A stretch of 6,695 nucleotides of DNA from an uncultured Lachnospiraceae bacterium. GTDB taxonomy: Bacteria > Bacillota > Clostridia > Lachnospirales > Anaerotignaceae. Positions 1 to 6,437 of the stretch are shown one piece after another. Location: assembly GCA_944384285.1 (NCBI GenBank), contig CALWSX010000108.1, positions 1 through 6,695 of the forward strand, read 5' to 3'. Every line of letters starts with the position of its first letter. Position 1 is the stretch's first letter. Below the pieces are notes generated by a model. That model ran no database searches and had not been told where the DNA came from. It was given only the letters and a program-made list of their open reading frames with translations. Both the position numbers and the translations under genes were made by a program.

Positions 1-558
1 AGTGCTCTTCTTGCACAAGAAATGTACTTAGAATCTCACCCAGAAAAGAAAATTCATGTTGTTAATTCATTAGCAGCAGGACCAAAAGAATCATTGCTTG
101 CTTACAAAGCTATTGAATGTATTAAAAGCGGAATGGAATTTGAAGAAGTTGTTGAAACTTTGGAAAACCACAAAAATAACATTAAAATGTTCTTTGTTTT
201 AAAATCCGTACAAAATCTTATCAACAACGGACGCCTTCCTAAGCCAGCAGGTTTAGTTCTTGGAGCTTTAAAGATTCGTCTTTTTGCTACACTTGATGCT
301 GAAGGCGCTGTTACTATTGCTGATAAATGCAGAGGATTTAACAAAACTCTTCAAAAATTCCTTGAAAAACTTGAAACAGAAAACTATAAAAACGGTAAAA
401 TTATAATTACACATTGTTATAATGAGCCAGAAGCAAATGAGCTTAAAAATGCTATTATTGAAAAATACCCTGATGCTACTATTGAAGTTATGCAAACAGG
501 CGGAATCTGTTCATATTATGCTGAACATGAATGTATATTCCTTAATTTTGAAGTATAA
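1..558 (+). CDS. DegV family fatty-acid-binding protein, 5'-truncated by the window edge
   Basis: The frame is open from base 1 to the TAA at 556-558, giving 185 residues. DegV proteins are about 280 residues, so roughly the first 95 are missing, including the N-terminal lipid-contact motif. The visible part begins where the conserved SGxxxSA segment would end (SALLAQEMYLE) and continues with VVNSLAAGPKE, the FVLKSVQNLINNGR segment, ALKIRLFATLDAEGAVTIADKCRGF and a GGICSYYAE tail. This series matches the clostridial DegV subgroup whose tail usually reads like GLCSFYAE. DegV proteins bind a fatty acid between two alpha/beta domains, and some (FakB) present it to the fatty acid kinase FakA for phospholipid synthesis; the exact partner cannot be told here. 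The ATG at 22 is internal and not the start. A strong terminator follows, so the gene is not part of the downstream operon. Family assignment is firm; the physiological role is not. Confidence 0.88.
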   Translation, partial: SALLAQEMYLESHPEKKIHVVNSLAAGPKESLLAYKAIECIKSGMEFEEVVETLENHKNNIKMFFVLKSVQNLINNGRLPKPAGLVLGALKIRLFATLDAEGAVTIADKCRGFNKTLQKFLEKLETENYKNGKIIITHCYNEPEANELKNAIIEKYPDATIEVMQTGGICSYYAEHECIFLNFEV

Positions 559-578
559 AATTATACCTTATAAATTTT

Positions 579-606
579 AAAGAGGCTTTTTAAAGCCTCT
601 TTTTTT
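579..606 (+). terminator. Rho-independent terminator after the DegV gene
   Basis: A perfect 11-bp inverted repeat (AAAGAGGCTTT at 579-589 and AAAGCCTCTTT at 592-602) is followed by a run of seven T at 600-606. The core of the stem is GAGGC/GCCTC, and the outer and inner A/T pairs leave a small loop. It lies 20 nt past the DegV stop codon. It separates the DegV transcript from the rsmB operon. Confidence 0.93.
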
Positions 607-688
607 GTACCATATTACAAATGCTTTATAAAATATATTTCTTTTTTCTTAAAGTTTGTCAATAAAATATGTAAATTTTTAAAAATAA

Positions 689-717
689 TTGCGATTAAGA
701 GTTATTTGGTGTAAAAT
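689..717 (+). promoter_or_regulatory. Candidate sigma-A promoter for the rsmB operon
   Basis: A -35-like TTGCGA (689-694) and a -10-like TAAAAT (712-717) are separated by exactly 17 nt. An A/T tract just upstream (about 673-688) could act as an UP element. Transcription would start near 724 and give a leader of about 75 nt. Perfect TATAAT hexamers also occur at 725-730 and 742-747 but have no good -35 at proper spacing. The region is so AT-rich that chance matches are expected, so the existence of a promoter between the terminator and rsmB is more certain than this exact placement. Confidence 0.42.
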
Positions 718-798
718 AATAGGATATAATAGAATTAGCCGTATAATGTTTATTGGGCTAAACTTTTTATATAATCATATTCTAAAAGAGGATTTACT

Positions 799-2148
799 AT
801 GGAAATAAATCATAGAGAAGTTGCTTTGGACGCCCTTCTCGATATATTTACAAACAAAGCTTACAATAATATTACATTAAATAAATATCTTAAACAAAAC
901 GGTGCAATGGACAAAAAAAATAAAGCTTTTGTCACAGAAGTTGTAAATGGTACTTTGAGAAATGTAATATATCTTGATTATTGTATAAATTGTTTTTCAA
1001 ATACAAAAACAGAAAAAATGAAGCCTTTTATACTTGCTCTTTTAAGAAGCAGCACATATCAGATATTTTTTATGGATAAAATTCCTTCTTCAGCTGTATG
1101 TAATGAGGCTGTTTTACTTGCTAAAAAAAGAGGGTTTTCTTCTCTTTCGGGATTTGTTAATGCTGTACTTAGAAAACTTTCTGAAAACAAAAACAATATC
1201 CCCCTTCCTTTGGAAGAAACAGATAAGGAAAATTATTTATCTGTAAAATATTCATTTCCTTTATGGATTATAAAAATGTGGCTTCACGCTTATGATTATG
1301 AATTTGTAAAAAATTTATGTTTAGAAAGCAACAAAGCTCCTAAAGTTTCAATTATTTGTAATACTTTAAAAATCTCTCCAAAAGATTTAGAGTTAAACCT
1401 TTTGGAAAATGGTATTGAAATTGAAAAAAGTAAATATTTTGATTATGTATTTAATATAAAAAATACTTCGGATATAACAAAACTTGAAAGCTTTCATGAT
1501 GAACTTTTCCATATTCAAGATGAAAGTTCTGTTATTGCCATAAACATACTTAAACCTGAAAAAAATGATAGGATTTTAGATATCTGTGCAGCTCCTGGAG
1601 GAAAATCTATATTATCTGCTGAGTTAACTTCTGATTTAAGCCGTATATATTCCAGAGATATCTATGAACATAAACTTTATAAAATTCAGGAAAACGTCGA
1701 AAGACTTTCTTTAAATTCTATAAAAACAGAGCTTAAAGACGCCTTAAAATTTTATGAGGAAGATTTTTTACAATATGATAAAGTAATTGTTGATGCTCCT
1801 TGTTCCAGATTTGGAATTATAAGAAAAAAACCAGATATTAAATATAACAAAACAGGCGAAGACATTGACAATCTTATAAAAATTCAAAGACAAATACTTG
1901 AAAATGCAGAGAAATATGTAAAACCGGGAGGTTATCTCCTCTACTCTACATGCACCATTTCTAAAAAAGAAAATATTAAAAATGCTGAATTTTTTGCAAA
2001 AAATTATAATTTTTCTTTTGTAGATATTTCTGACCGTATTCCAAAAAATCTTTTGTCAAACACTGCAAAAGATGGATATTTGGAACTTTATCCTCATATT
2101 CACGGTACAGATGGTTTTTTCATAGCCTTATTTAAGAAAAAGGACTGA
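799..2148 (+). CDS. rsmB: 16S rRNA (cytosine(967)-C(5))-methyltransferase RsmB
   Basis: A 449-residue protein of normal family length. It transfers a methyl group from S-adenosylmethionine to C5 of a cytosine in 16S rRNA (C967 in E. coli numbering). Residues 1 to about 135 form a NusB-like RNA-binding domain, with AVCNEAVLLAKKRG (99-112) and GFVNAVLRKL (118-127). The catalytic domain carries QDESS (240-244), the SAM motif I DICAAPGGKS (261-270), motif IV DAPCS with Cys335, and motif VI YSTCT with the presumed nucleophile Cys385. The C-terminus shows the usual DGFFIALFKK. AAGAGGA (786-792) lies 6 nt before the ATG and supports this start. It is the first gene of the operon, and its stop lies 4 nt before rlmN. 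One oddity: the residue two after Cys335 is Arg337, where relatives usually have a small residue. Confidence 0.96.
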   Translation: MEINHREVALDALLDIFTNKAYNNITLNKYLKQNGAMDKKNKAFVTEVVNGTLRNVIYLDYCINCFSNTKTEKMKPFILALLRSSTYQIFFMDKIPSSAVCNEAVLLAKKRGFSSLSGFVNAVLRKLSENKNNIPLPLEETDKENYLSVKYSFPLWIIKMWLHAYDYEFVKNLCLESNKAPKVSIICNTLKISPKDLELNLLENGIEIEKSKYFDYVFNIKNTSDITKLESFHDELFHIQDESSVIAINILKPEKNDRILDICAAPGGKSILSAELTSDLSRIYSRDIYEHKLYKIQENVERLSLNSIKTELKDALKFYEEDFLQYDKVIVDAPCSRFGIIRKKPDIKYNKTGEDIDNLIKIQRQILENAEKYVKPGGYLLYSTCTISKKENIKNAEFFAKNYNFSFVDISDRIPKNLLSNTAKDGYLELYPHIHGTDGFFIALFKKKD

Positions 2149-2152
2149 CTTT

Positions 2153-3202
2153 ATGGACAAAATTGATTTAAAACAACTAAATATCGATGAATTAACAGAA
2201 TTTTTAATTTCATTAGGCGAACCTAAATTCAGAGCAAAACAAATTTTCGAATGGATTCACCAAAAGCTTGTAACAAATTTTTCTGATATGAAAAATATTC
2301 CTAAGTCTTTAATAGAAAAACTTGAAACAAAAGCTTACCTTAATAACATTAAAGTATATGATAAACTTGTTTCAAAAGAAGATGGGACAATAAAGTTTTT
2401 ATGGGAACTTCAAGACGGAAATATTATAGAAAGCGTTCTTATGAGTTATGAATATGGTAATGCTGTATGTATTTCCACTCAAGTAGGCTGTAAAATGGCT
2501 TGTTCTTTTTGTGCTTCGGCTATTGGTGGTTTTATTAGAAATTTATCCGCATCTGAAATGCTTTCAGAAGTATATGAAATGCAAAAATATTCTGATAAAA
2601 GAATTTCAAATATTGTTTTAATGGGAAGCGGAGAGCCCCTTGATAATTATGAAAATGTAAAAAAATTTTTATCCCTTGTTAATTCACCATCAGGTTTAAA
2701 CATAGGTTTAAGACATATTACATTATCAACCTGTGGACTTATAGATAAAATATATGAACTTGCAGATGAAAATTTACAGATTACTCTTGCAATTTCTCTT
2801 CATGCGCCTAATGATGAAATGCGTAATAAAATCATGCCGGTTTCATTTAAAAATCCTATGGACAAACTTTTGGAAGCTTGCAGATATTATACTAAAAAAA
2901 CAAGCAGAAGAATTACATTTGAATATGCACTTATCGATGGCATAAATGACACAAAAGAAATTGCATTAATGCTTTCTGAAAAGCTTAAAAATATGTTATG
3001 TCATGTAAATTTGATACCTGTAAATGATGTTAAAGAAAGAAACTTTAAAAAAAGTTCAAAACAAAATATACAAGAATTTGCAAAAACTTTAGAAAAATCA
3101 GGAATAAGCGTTACTGTTAGAAGAAAACTTGGAAGTGATATAAACGCATCCTGCGGACAATTAAGAAAACATGCTTTGGAAAACAAAGAAAGGAGGGAGT
3201 AA
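2153..3202 (+). CDS. rlmN: Dual-specificity RNA methyltransferase RlmN (23S rRNA m2A2503 / tRNA m2A37)
   Basis: A 349-residue radical-SAM enzyme that methylates C2 of adenine 2503 in 23S rRNA and, in studied members, A37 of some tRNAs. The iron-sulfur cluster motif CxxxCxxC is present at Cys113, Cys117 and Cys120. The SAM-contacting glycine motif is GSGEP (158-162). Cys334 in NASCGQLR matches the methyl-carrying cysteine near the C-terminus, and Glu93 in ESVLM matches the proposed base. The N-terminal 90 residues form the RNA-binding accessory domain (FRAKQIFEWIHQK). All key residues for RlmN are there; Cfr-type resistance enzymes catalyse C8 methylation with a similar fold, but the length and sequence fit RlmN. 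The Shine-Dalgarno AAGGA (2140-2144) lies inside the end of rsmB, 8 nt before the ATG, so translation is probably coupled. Confidence 0.96.
   Translation: MDKIDLKQLNIDELTEFLISLGEPKFRAKQIFEWIHQKLVTNFSDMKNIPKSLIEKLETKAYLNNIKVYDKLVSKEDGTIKFLWELQDGNIIESVLMSYEYGNAVCISTQVGCKMACSFCASAIGGFIRNLSASEMLSEVYEMQKYSDKRISNIVLMGSGEPLDNYENVKKFLSLVNSPSGLNIGLRHITLSTCGLIDKIYELADENLQITLAISLHAPNDEMRNKIMPVSFKNPMDKLLEACRYYTKKTSRRITFEYALIDGINDTKEIALMLSEKLKNMLCHVNLIPVNDVKERNFKKSSKQNIQEFAKTLEKSGISVTVRRKLGSDINASCGQLRKHALENKERRE
3191..3196 (+). promoter_or_regulatory. Ribosome binding site that fixes the TTG start of the phosphatase gene
   Basis: AGGAGG, a perfect anti-16S match and one of the strongest Shine-Dalgarno sites in the window, ends 7 nt before TTG at 3204. 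It sits inside the last codons of rlmN (KERRE). The in-frame ATG upstream at 3171 lies before this site, has no comparable site of its own, and would add 11 residues not expected in the family. Confidence 0.88.
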
Positions 3203-3203
3203 A

Positions 3204-3953
3204 TTGCAGGTATACGGAAAAAGTATTGTAGGAAATCACAGAAAAAATAACGAAGACGCAATATTTATAAATAAAGAACTTGAAGGTGTATTTAAAAACC
3301 TTTTTATCGTTGCAGACGGTATGGGTGGTCATAATGCAGGTGAAATAGCAAGTATGCTTGCTATAAACTCATTTGTTGAATATGTAAAAACTCATTCGGA
3401 CTCTTCTTCTTTGGAACAAGATATTTTAGACGTTATGGTTGGTGCAATTCAATACGCAAATAATGTTATATATGAAAAGGCTTCCTCAGAAGAAGGTTTT
3501 AATGGTATGGGTACAACTATGGACGCCCTTTGTATATATAAAAATAAAATGTATATAACCCATATAGGAGACAGCCGAGTATACCTTTTAAGAAATCACA
3601 ACCTTTCACAGCTTACAAAAGACCATTCCTATGTAATGGAACTTGTTAAGCTTGGAAAACTCACAGAAGAAGAAGCTATGGTTCATCCTAAAAAAAATAT
3701 AATTACTCGTGCAGTCGGAATTGAAAAATTAATTGAAATTGATACTATTATTAATAACATTGAAAATAATGACCAGCTTTTACTTTGTTCAGATGGTCTT
3801 ACTAATATGATTTCTAATTCTGATATAAAAAATATTTTAGAATGTAATTTATCTATTTCAGAAAAAATGGATTTACTTATTAACACAGCAAATCAAAACG
3901 GCGGTATGGACAATATTTCCGTTATTTTGGTTAAACAGGAGGATACATTATGA
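3204..3953 (+). CDS. stp: PP2C-family protein serine/threonine phosphatase (Stp/PrpC type)
   Basis: From the TTG start the protein has 249 residues, typical of the short bacterial PP2C phosphatases. It removes phosphate from Ser/Thr residues using two or three Mn/Mg ions and counteracts the kinase encoded next to it. The conserved motifs are all visible: RKNNED (13-18), VADGMGGHNAGE with metal-binding Asp38 (36-47), GMGTT (101-105), HIGDSRVYLLR with Asp123 (120-130), LTKDHS (137-142), ITRAVG (167-172), SDGLTN with Asp197 (196-201) and GGMDNIS with Asp236 (233-239). No membrane segment or regulatory domain is seen, so it is a soluble cytoplasmic enzyme. It starts one base after the rlmN stop, and its TGA overlaps the kinase ATG (ATGA), suggesting balanced production of phosphatase and kinase. 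The symbol prpC is used for the same gene in Bacillus. Confidence 0.95.
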   Translation: MQVYGKSIVGNHRKNNEDAIFINKELEGVFKNLFIVADGMGGHNAGEIASMLAINSFVEYVKTHSDSSSLEQDILDVMVGAIQYANNVIYEKASSEEGFNGMGTTMDALCIYKNKMYITHIGDSRVYLLRNHNLSQLTKDHSYVMELVKLGKLTEEEAMVHPKKNIITRAVGIEKLIEIDTIINNIENNDQLLLCSDGLTNMISNSDIKNILECNLSISEKMDLLINTANQNGGMDNISVILVKQEDTL

Positions 3954-6418
3954 TTTTGGATAAAGGAACCGTTATTGCGGGCAGATACGAAATTTTAGAA
4001 AAGCTAGGTATCGGCGGTATGGCGATTGCTTATCGTGCAAAAGACCAAATGCTCGAACGATATGTTACCGTAAAAGTCCTTAAAGACGAGTTTATAAATG
4101 ATACTGATTTCCAGTCACGTTTTAAAGTTGAGGCTCGCTCTGCAGCAAGTCTTTCTCATAACAATATTGTAGGTGTATATGATGTTGGACGTGACGGAGA
4201 TATAAACTATATCGTAATGGAATATGTTCATGGAAACACCTTAAAAAAGGCTATTGAAGATAAAGCACCTTTTGATAATATTACAATTTTAAGTATAGCT
4301 ATTCAAATTGCATCAGCTTTATCCCATGCTCACAAAAACCATGTTATCCATAGAGATATAAAACCACAAAATATACTTCTTTCTATGGACGGTACTATTA
4401 AAGTTACCGACTTTGGTATTGCTCGTGCAGCTACAACCGCAACTGTAACAACATCATCAAACGCTCTTGGTTCTGTACATTATTCATCACCTGAACAAGT
4501 AAGAGGCGGATATGTTGATGAAAAATGTGATATTTATTCTTTAGGTATAACTATGTATGAAATGGCAACTGGGAAACTTCCTTTTACAGGAGATACCCCT
4601 GTATCCATTGCTCTTAAACACCTTAAAGAAGATTTACCATCAATCAGGGAACAAAATCCAAAAATATCCCCTACCCTTGAATCCATTATCAGAAAAGCAG
4701 CTACAAAAAAAGCAGACGAAAGATATAAAAACATAAACCTCATGCTTGCTGATATGAAAAACCTTTTAAACGAATTTACAGAAGAATTTATGGCAAAAAA
4801 ATCGGATGTAGAATCTGTTAAAAAAGAAAAAAGTATAGAAGAAATTAAACAAGCATCAAACTTCAAATCACCTGAAAAAGCTGTTTTTGTAGCGCCTGTT
4901 GTTAAAAAAGAAGAAGCAGAAAAAAGTGCTGTAGATCAACAAAAATTAAAAAAAGAAAATGAACCTGAATTAAAAGTACAAACTTTTTCTTCAAGAAATA
5001 TTCCTAACTCAGAAATAAATGATCATATACCTACTGAACAAGAAAAAACACCTTTAAAAAATAAAATTTCAACAACAGACGATGAGCTTCCATCTCGTTA
5101 CAAGGCAAACAGAAAAATGCCGGAATCAAAAATTGAACGTTCAAGAAAAAGCTATAAAGACCTTGAACTTCCTAACAATAATTTAGAAGCTCAAAACAGA
5201 CGTCATTTTAACATATCAAAAGATGATGATATACATGATACATTCGTAGGTATGCCTGAAACAAATGATAGTTTTGATAAACTTGAATCAACTGTAGACA
5301 AAAAAGCAGAAAAACGAATAATTACTTATGCTGTTATTACTGCTGCTGTTATCATTATATTTATATCTGTTTTAGGATTCAAAATGCTTACAGGCGGTTC
5401 AAATAATAACAATAACCCTGGATTTAGTTTTAATTATGAAGGTTCTCTCGCTCCTGATTTTGCAGGAAAAACTGTTAGTGAAGCACAGGCAGAAGCAGAA
5501 AGACTTGGTCTTACTATTGAAGTAAAAGATGAAGATTATTCAAACCACTACGAAGAAGGTCTTATATGTAACCAAGATGTTGATCCAGGTGGAAAAGTAT
5601 TAAAAGATACTCCTATTGGAGTTACTGTAAGTAAAGGCTTACAAAAATTTGAAATGCCAAATTATATTGATAAAGAAGACACTGTTGCAATTAAAGAACT
5701 TAAAGAACTTGGTCCTACAAATATTACATTAAATTATGAATATAGTACAAAATATGAATTAGGTAAAATAATGTCTCAGTCTCCGGATCCAGGTACTGAA
5801 ATTGACAAAAACACAGAAATAACTTTTACAATAAGTAAAGGTGAAGAAACTAAATTTATTACAGTACCTAATGTAGTAGGTTTAAGCACTGAAAAAGCTA
5901 AAGATGCTCTTACAAAAGCTGGTTTCTCAAGCGGAAATATAAAAGTTGCAGAAGATTATAGTGACAAAGTAGAAGAAGGTTTTGTAATTAGTCAGTCTAT
6001 TGCAGATGGCAATGAAGTTGACGAAACAAGTCAGATCAGAATCACTGTAAGCAAAGGAAAAGATGAAACAAAAGAGCCTACTGAAAACACTGATAATACA
6101 GAAAATACAAATAACGATTCACAAAACACAAATACTTCTGATAATAACTCTTCTGTAGTTATAGGCGGAGATACTAATACTGCTCAAGAATCAAGTCAGG
6201 TTGTATCTATTAATGCCCCTGTTTTACAGGACAACTCACAAGAAGTAAGTGTAAAAGTATTACAGATAAATGAAGATGGTTCTCAAACTGTAGTTTTAAA
6301 CACAATTAAAAATATTCAAGATTTCCCATTTAATGTTGTTGTTATAGGAAAAGGAACAGCTGAAATTCAAGTTTACTTTAATGACTCATATCAAGGAAGC
6401 GAATATGTTACTTTCTAA
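3950..6418 (+). CDS. prkC: Membrane Ser/Thr protein kinase with PASTA repeats (PrkC/Stk1 type)
   Basis: An 822-residue single-pass kinase that phosphorylates cytoplasmic proteins in response to cell-wall material. The kinase domain (about 12-275) has the glycine loop GIGG (20-23), Lys42, Glu61 of helix C, HRDIKPQN (134-141), DFG (154-156), a Thr-rich activation loop (Thr162-168) and SPEQ (180-183). A charged, low-complexity juxtamembrane region (276-456) follows, then a membrane helix (about 457-479) with a basic cytoplasmic flank. Outside the cell are three PASTA repeats (about 499-563, 566-631, 635-703), each ending in a TVSKG-like or TISKG strand; these bind peptidoglycan in the family. 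An Asn/Thr/Ser-rich linker (704-755) and a beta-rich tail (756-822) complete it. AGGAGG (3937-3942) lies 7 nt before the ATG, inside the phosphatase gene. Glycine-loop residue 27 is Ala rather than the usual Val. Confidence 0.96.
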   Translation: MILDKGTVIAGRYEILEKLGIGGMAIAYRAKDQMLERYVTVKVLKDEFINDTDFQSRFKVEARSAASLSHNNIVGVYDVGRDGDINYIVMEYVHGNTLKKAIEDKAPFDNITILSIAIQIASALSHAHKNHVIHRDIKPQNILLSMDGTIKVTDFGIARAATTATVTTSSNALGSVHYSSPEQVRGGYVDEKCDIYSLGITMYEMATGKLPFTGDTPVSIALKHLKEDLPSIREQNPKISPTLESIIRKAATKKADERYKNINLMLADMKNLLNEFTEEFMAKKSDVESVKKEKSIEEIKQASNFKSPEKAVFVAPVVKKEEAEKSAVDQQKLKKENEPELKVQTFSSRNIPNSEINDHIPTEQEKTPLKNKISTTDDELPSRYKANRKMPESKIERSRKSYKDLELPNNNLEAQNRRHFNISKDDDIHDTFVGMPETNDSFDKLESTVDKKAEKRIITYAVITAAVIIIFISVLGFKMLTGGSNNNNNPGFSFNYEGSLAPDFAGKTVSEAQAEAERLGLTIEVKDEDYSNHYEEGLICNQDVDPGGKVLKDTPIGVTVSKGLQKFEMPNYIDKEDTVAIKELKELGPTNITLNYEYSTKYELGKIMSQSPDPGTEIDKNTEITFTISKGEETKFITVPNVVGLSTEKAKDALTKAGFSSGNIKVAEDYSDKVEEGFVISQSIADGNEVDETSQIRITVSKGKDETKEPTENTDNTENTNNDSQNTNTSDNNSSVVIGGDTNTAQESSQVVSINAPVLQDNSQEVSVKVLQINEDGSQTVVLNTIKNIQDFPFNVVVIGKGTAEIQVYFNDSYQGSEYVTF

Positions 6419-6437
6419 TTAAGAGGGAGAAAAAATA

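Noticed and set aside
623..667. 14-codon frame starting at ATG 623 in the intergenic region
   Set aside because: It follows the terminator directly, has no ribosome binding site, and is too short to support.
656..684. TTGTCA at 656-661 as a promoter -35
   Set aside because: The hexamer is a good match, but 17 nt downstream is only TTAAAA, a poor -10, and no better -10 lies at 16 or 18 nt.
702..719. Inverted repeat TTATTT/AAATAA overlapping the candidate -10 as an operator
   Set aside because: The arms are only 6 bp and purely A/T in a very AT-rich region, so it is expected by chance.
2487..2520. Possible Cfr-type resistance methyltransferase instead of RlmN
   Set aside because: Length, gene neighbourhood in the rsmB-stp-prkC operon and overall sequence fit housekeeping RlmN; nothing suggests transfer.
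2754..2945. Open frame of 63 codons within rlmN on the same strand
   Set aside because: It is fully inside the strongly conserved rlmN frame, with no Shine-Dalgarno or recognisable motif.
3171..3203. ATG at 3171 as the start of the phosphatase gene
   Set aside because: It lies inside rlmN without its own Shine-Dalgarno and adds a Lys-rich 11-residue leader, whereas TTG 3204 has a perfect AGGAGG at ideal spacing and gives the usual family N-terminus.
4534..4866. Antisense open frame of 110 codons across the end of the kinase domain
   Set aside because: It is a shadow of the kinase gene: no ribosome binding site seen, no recognisable domain, and composition explained by the complementary coding strand.
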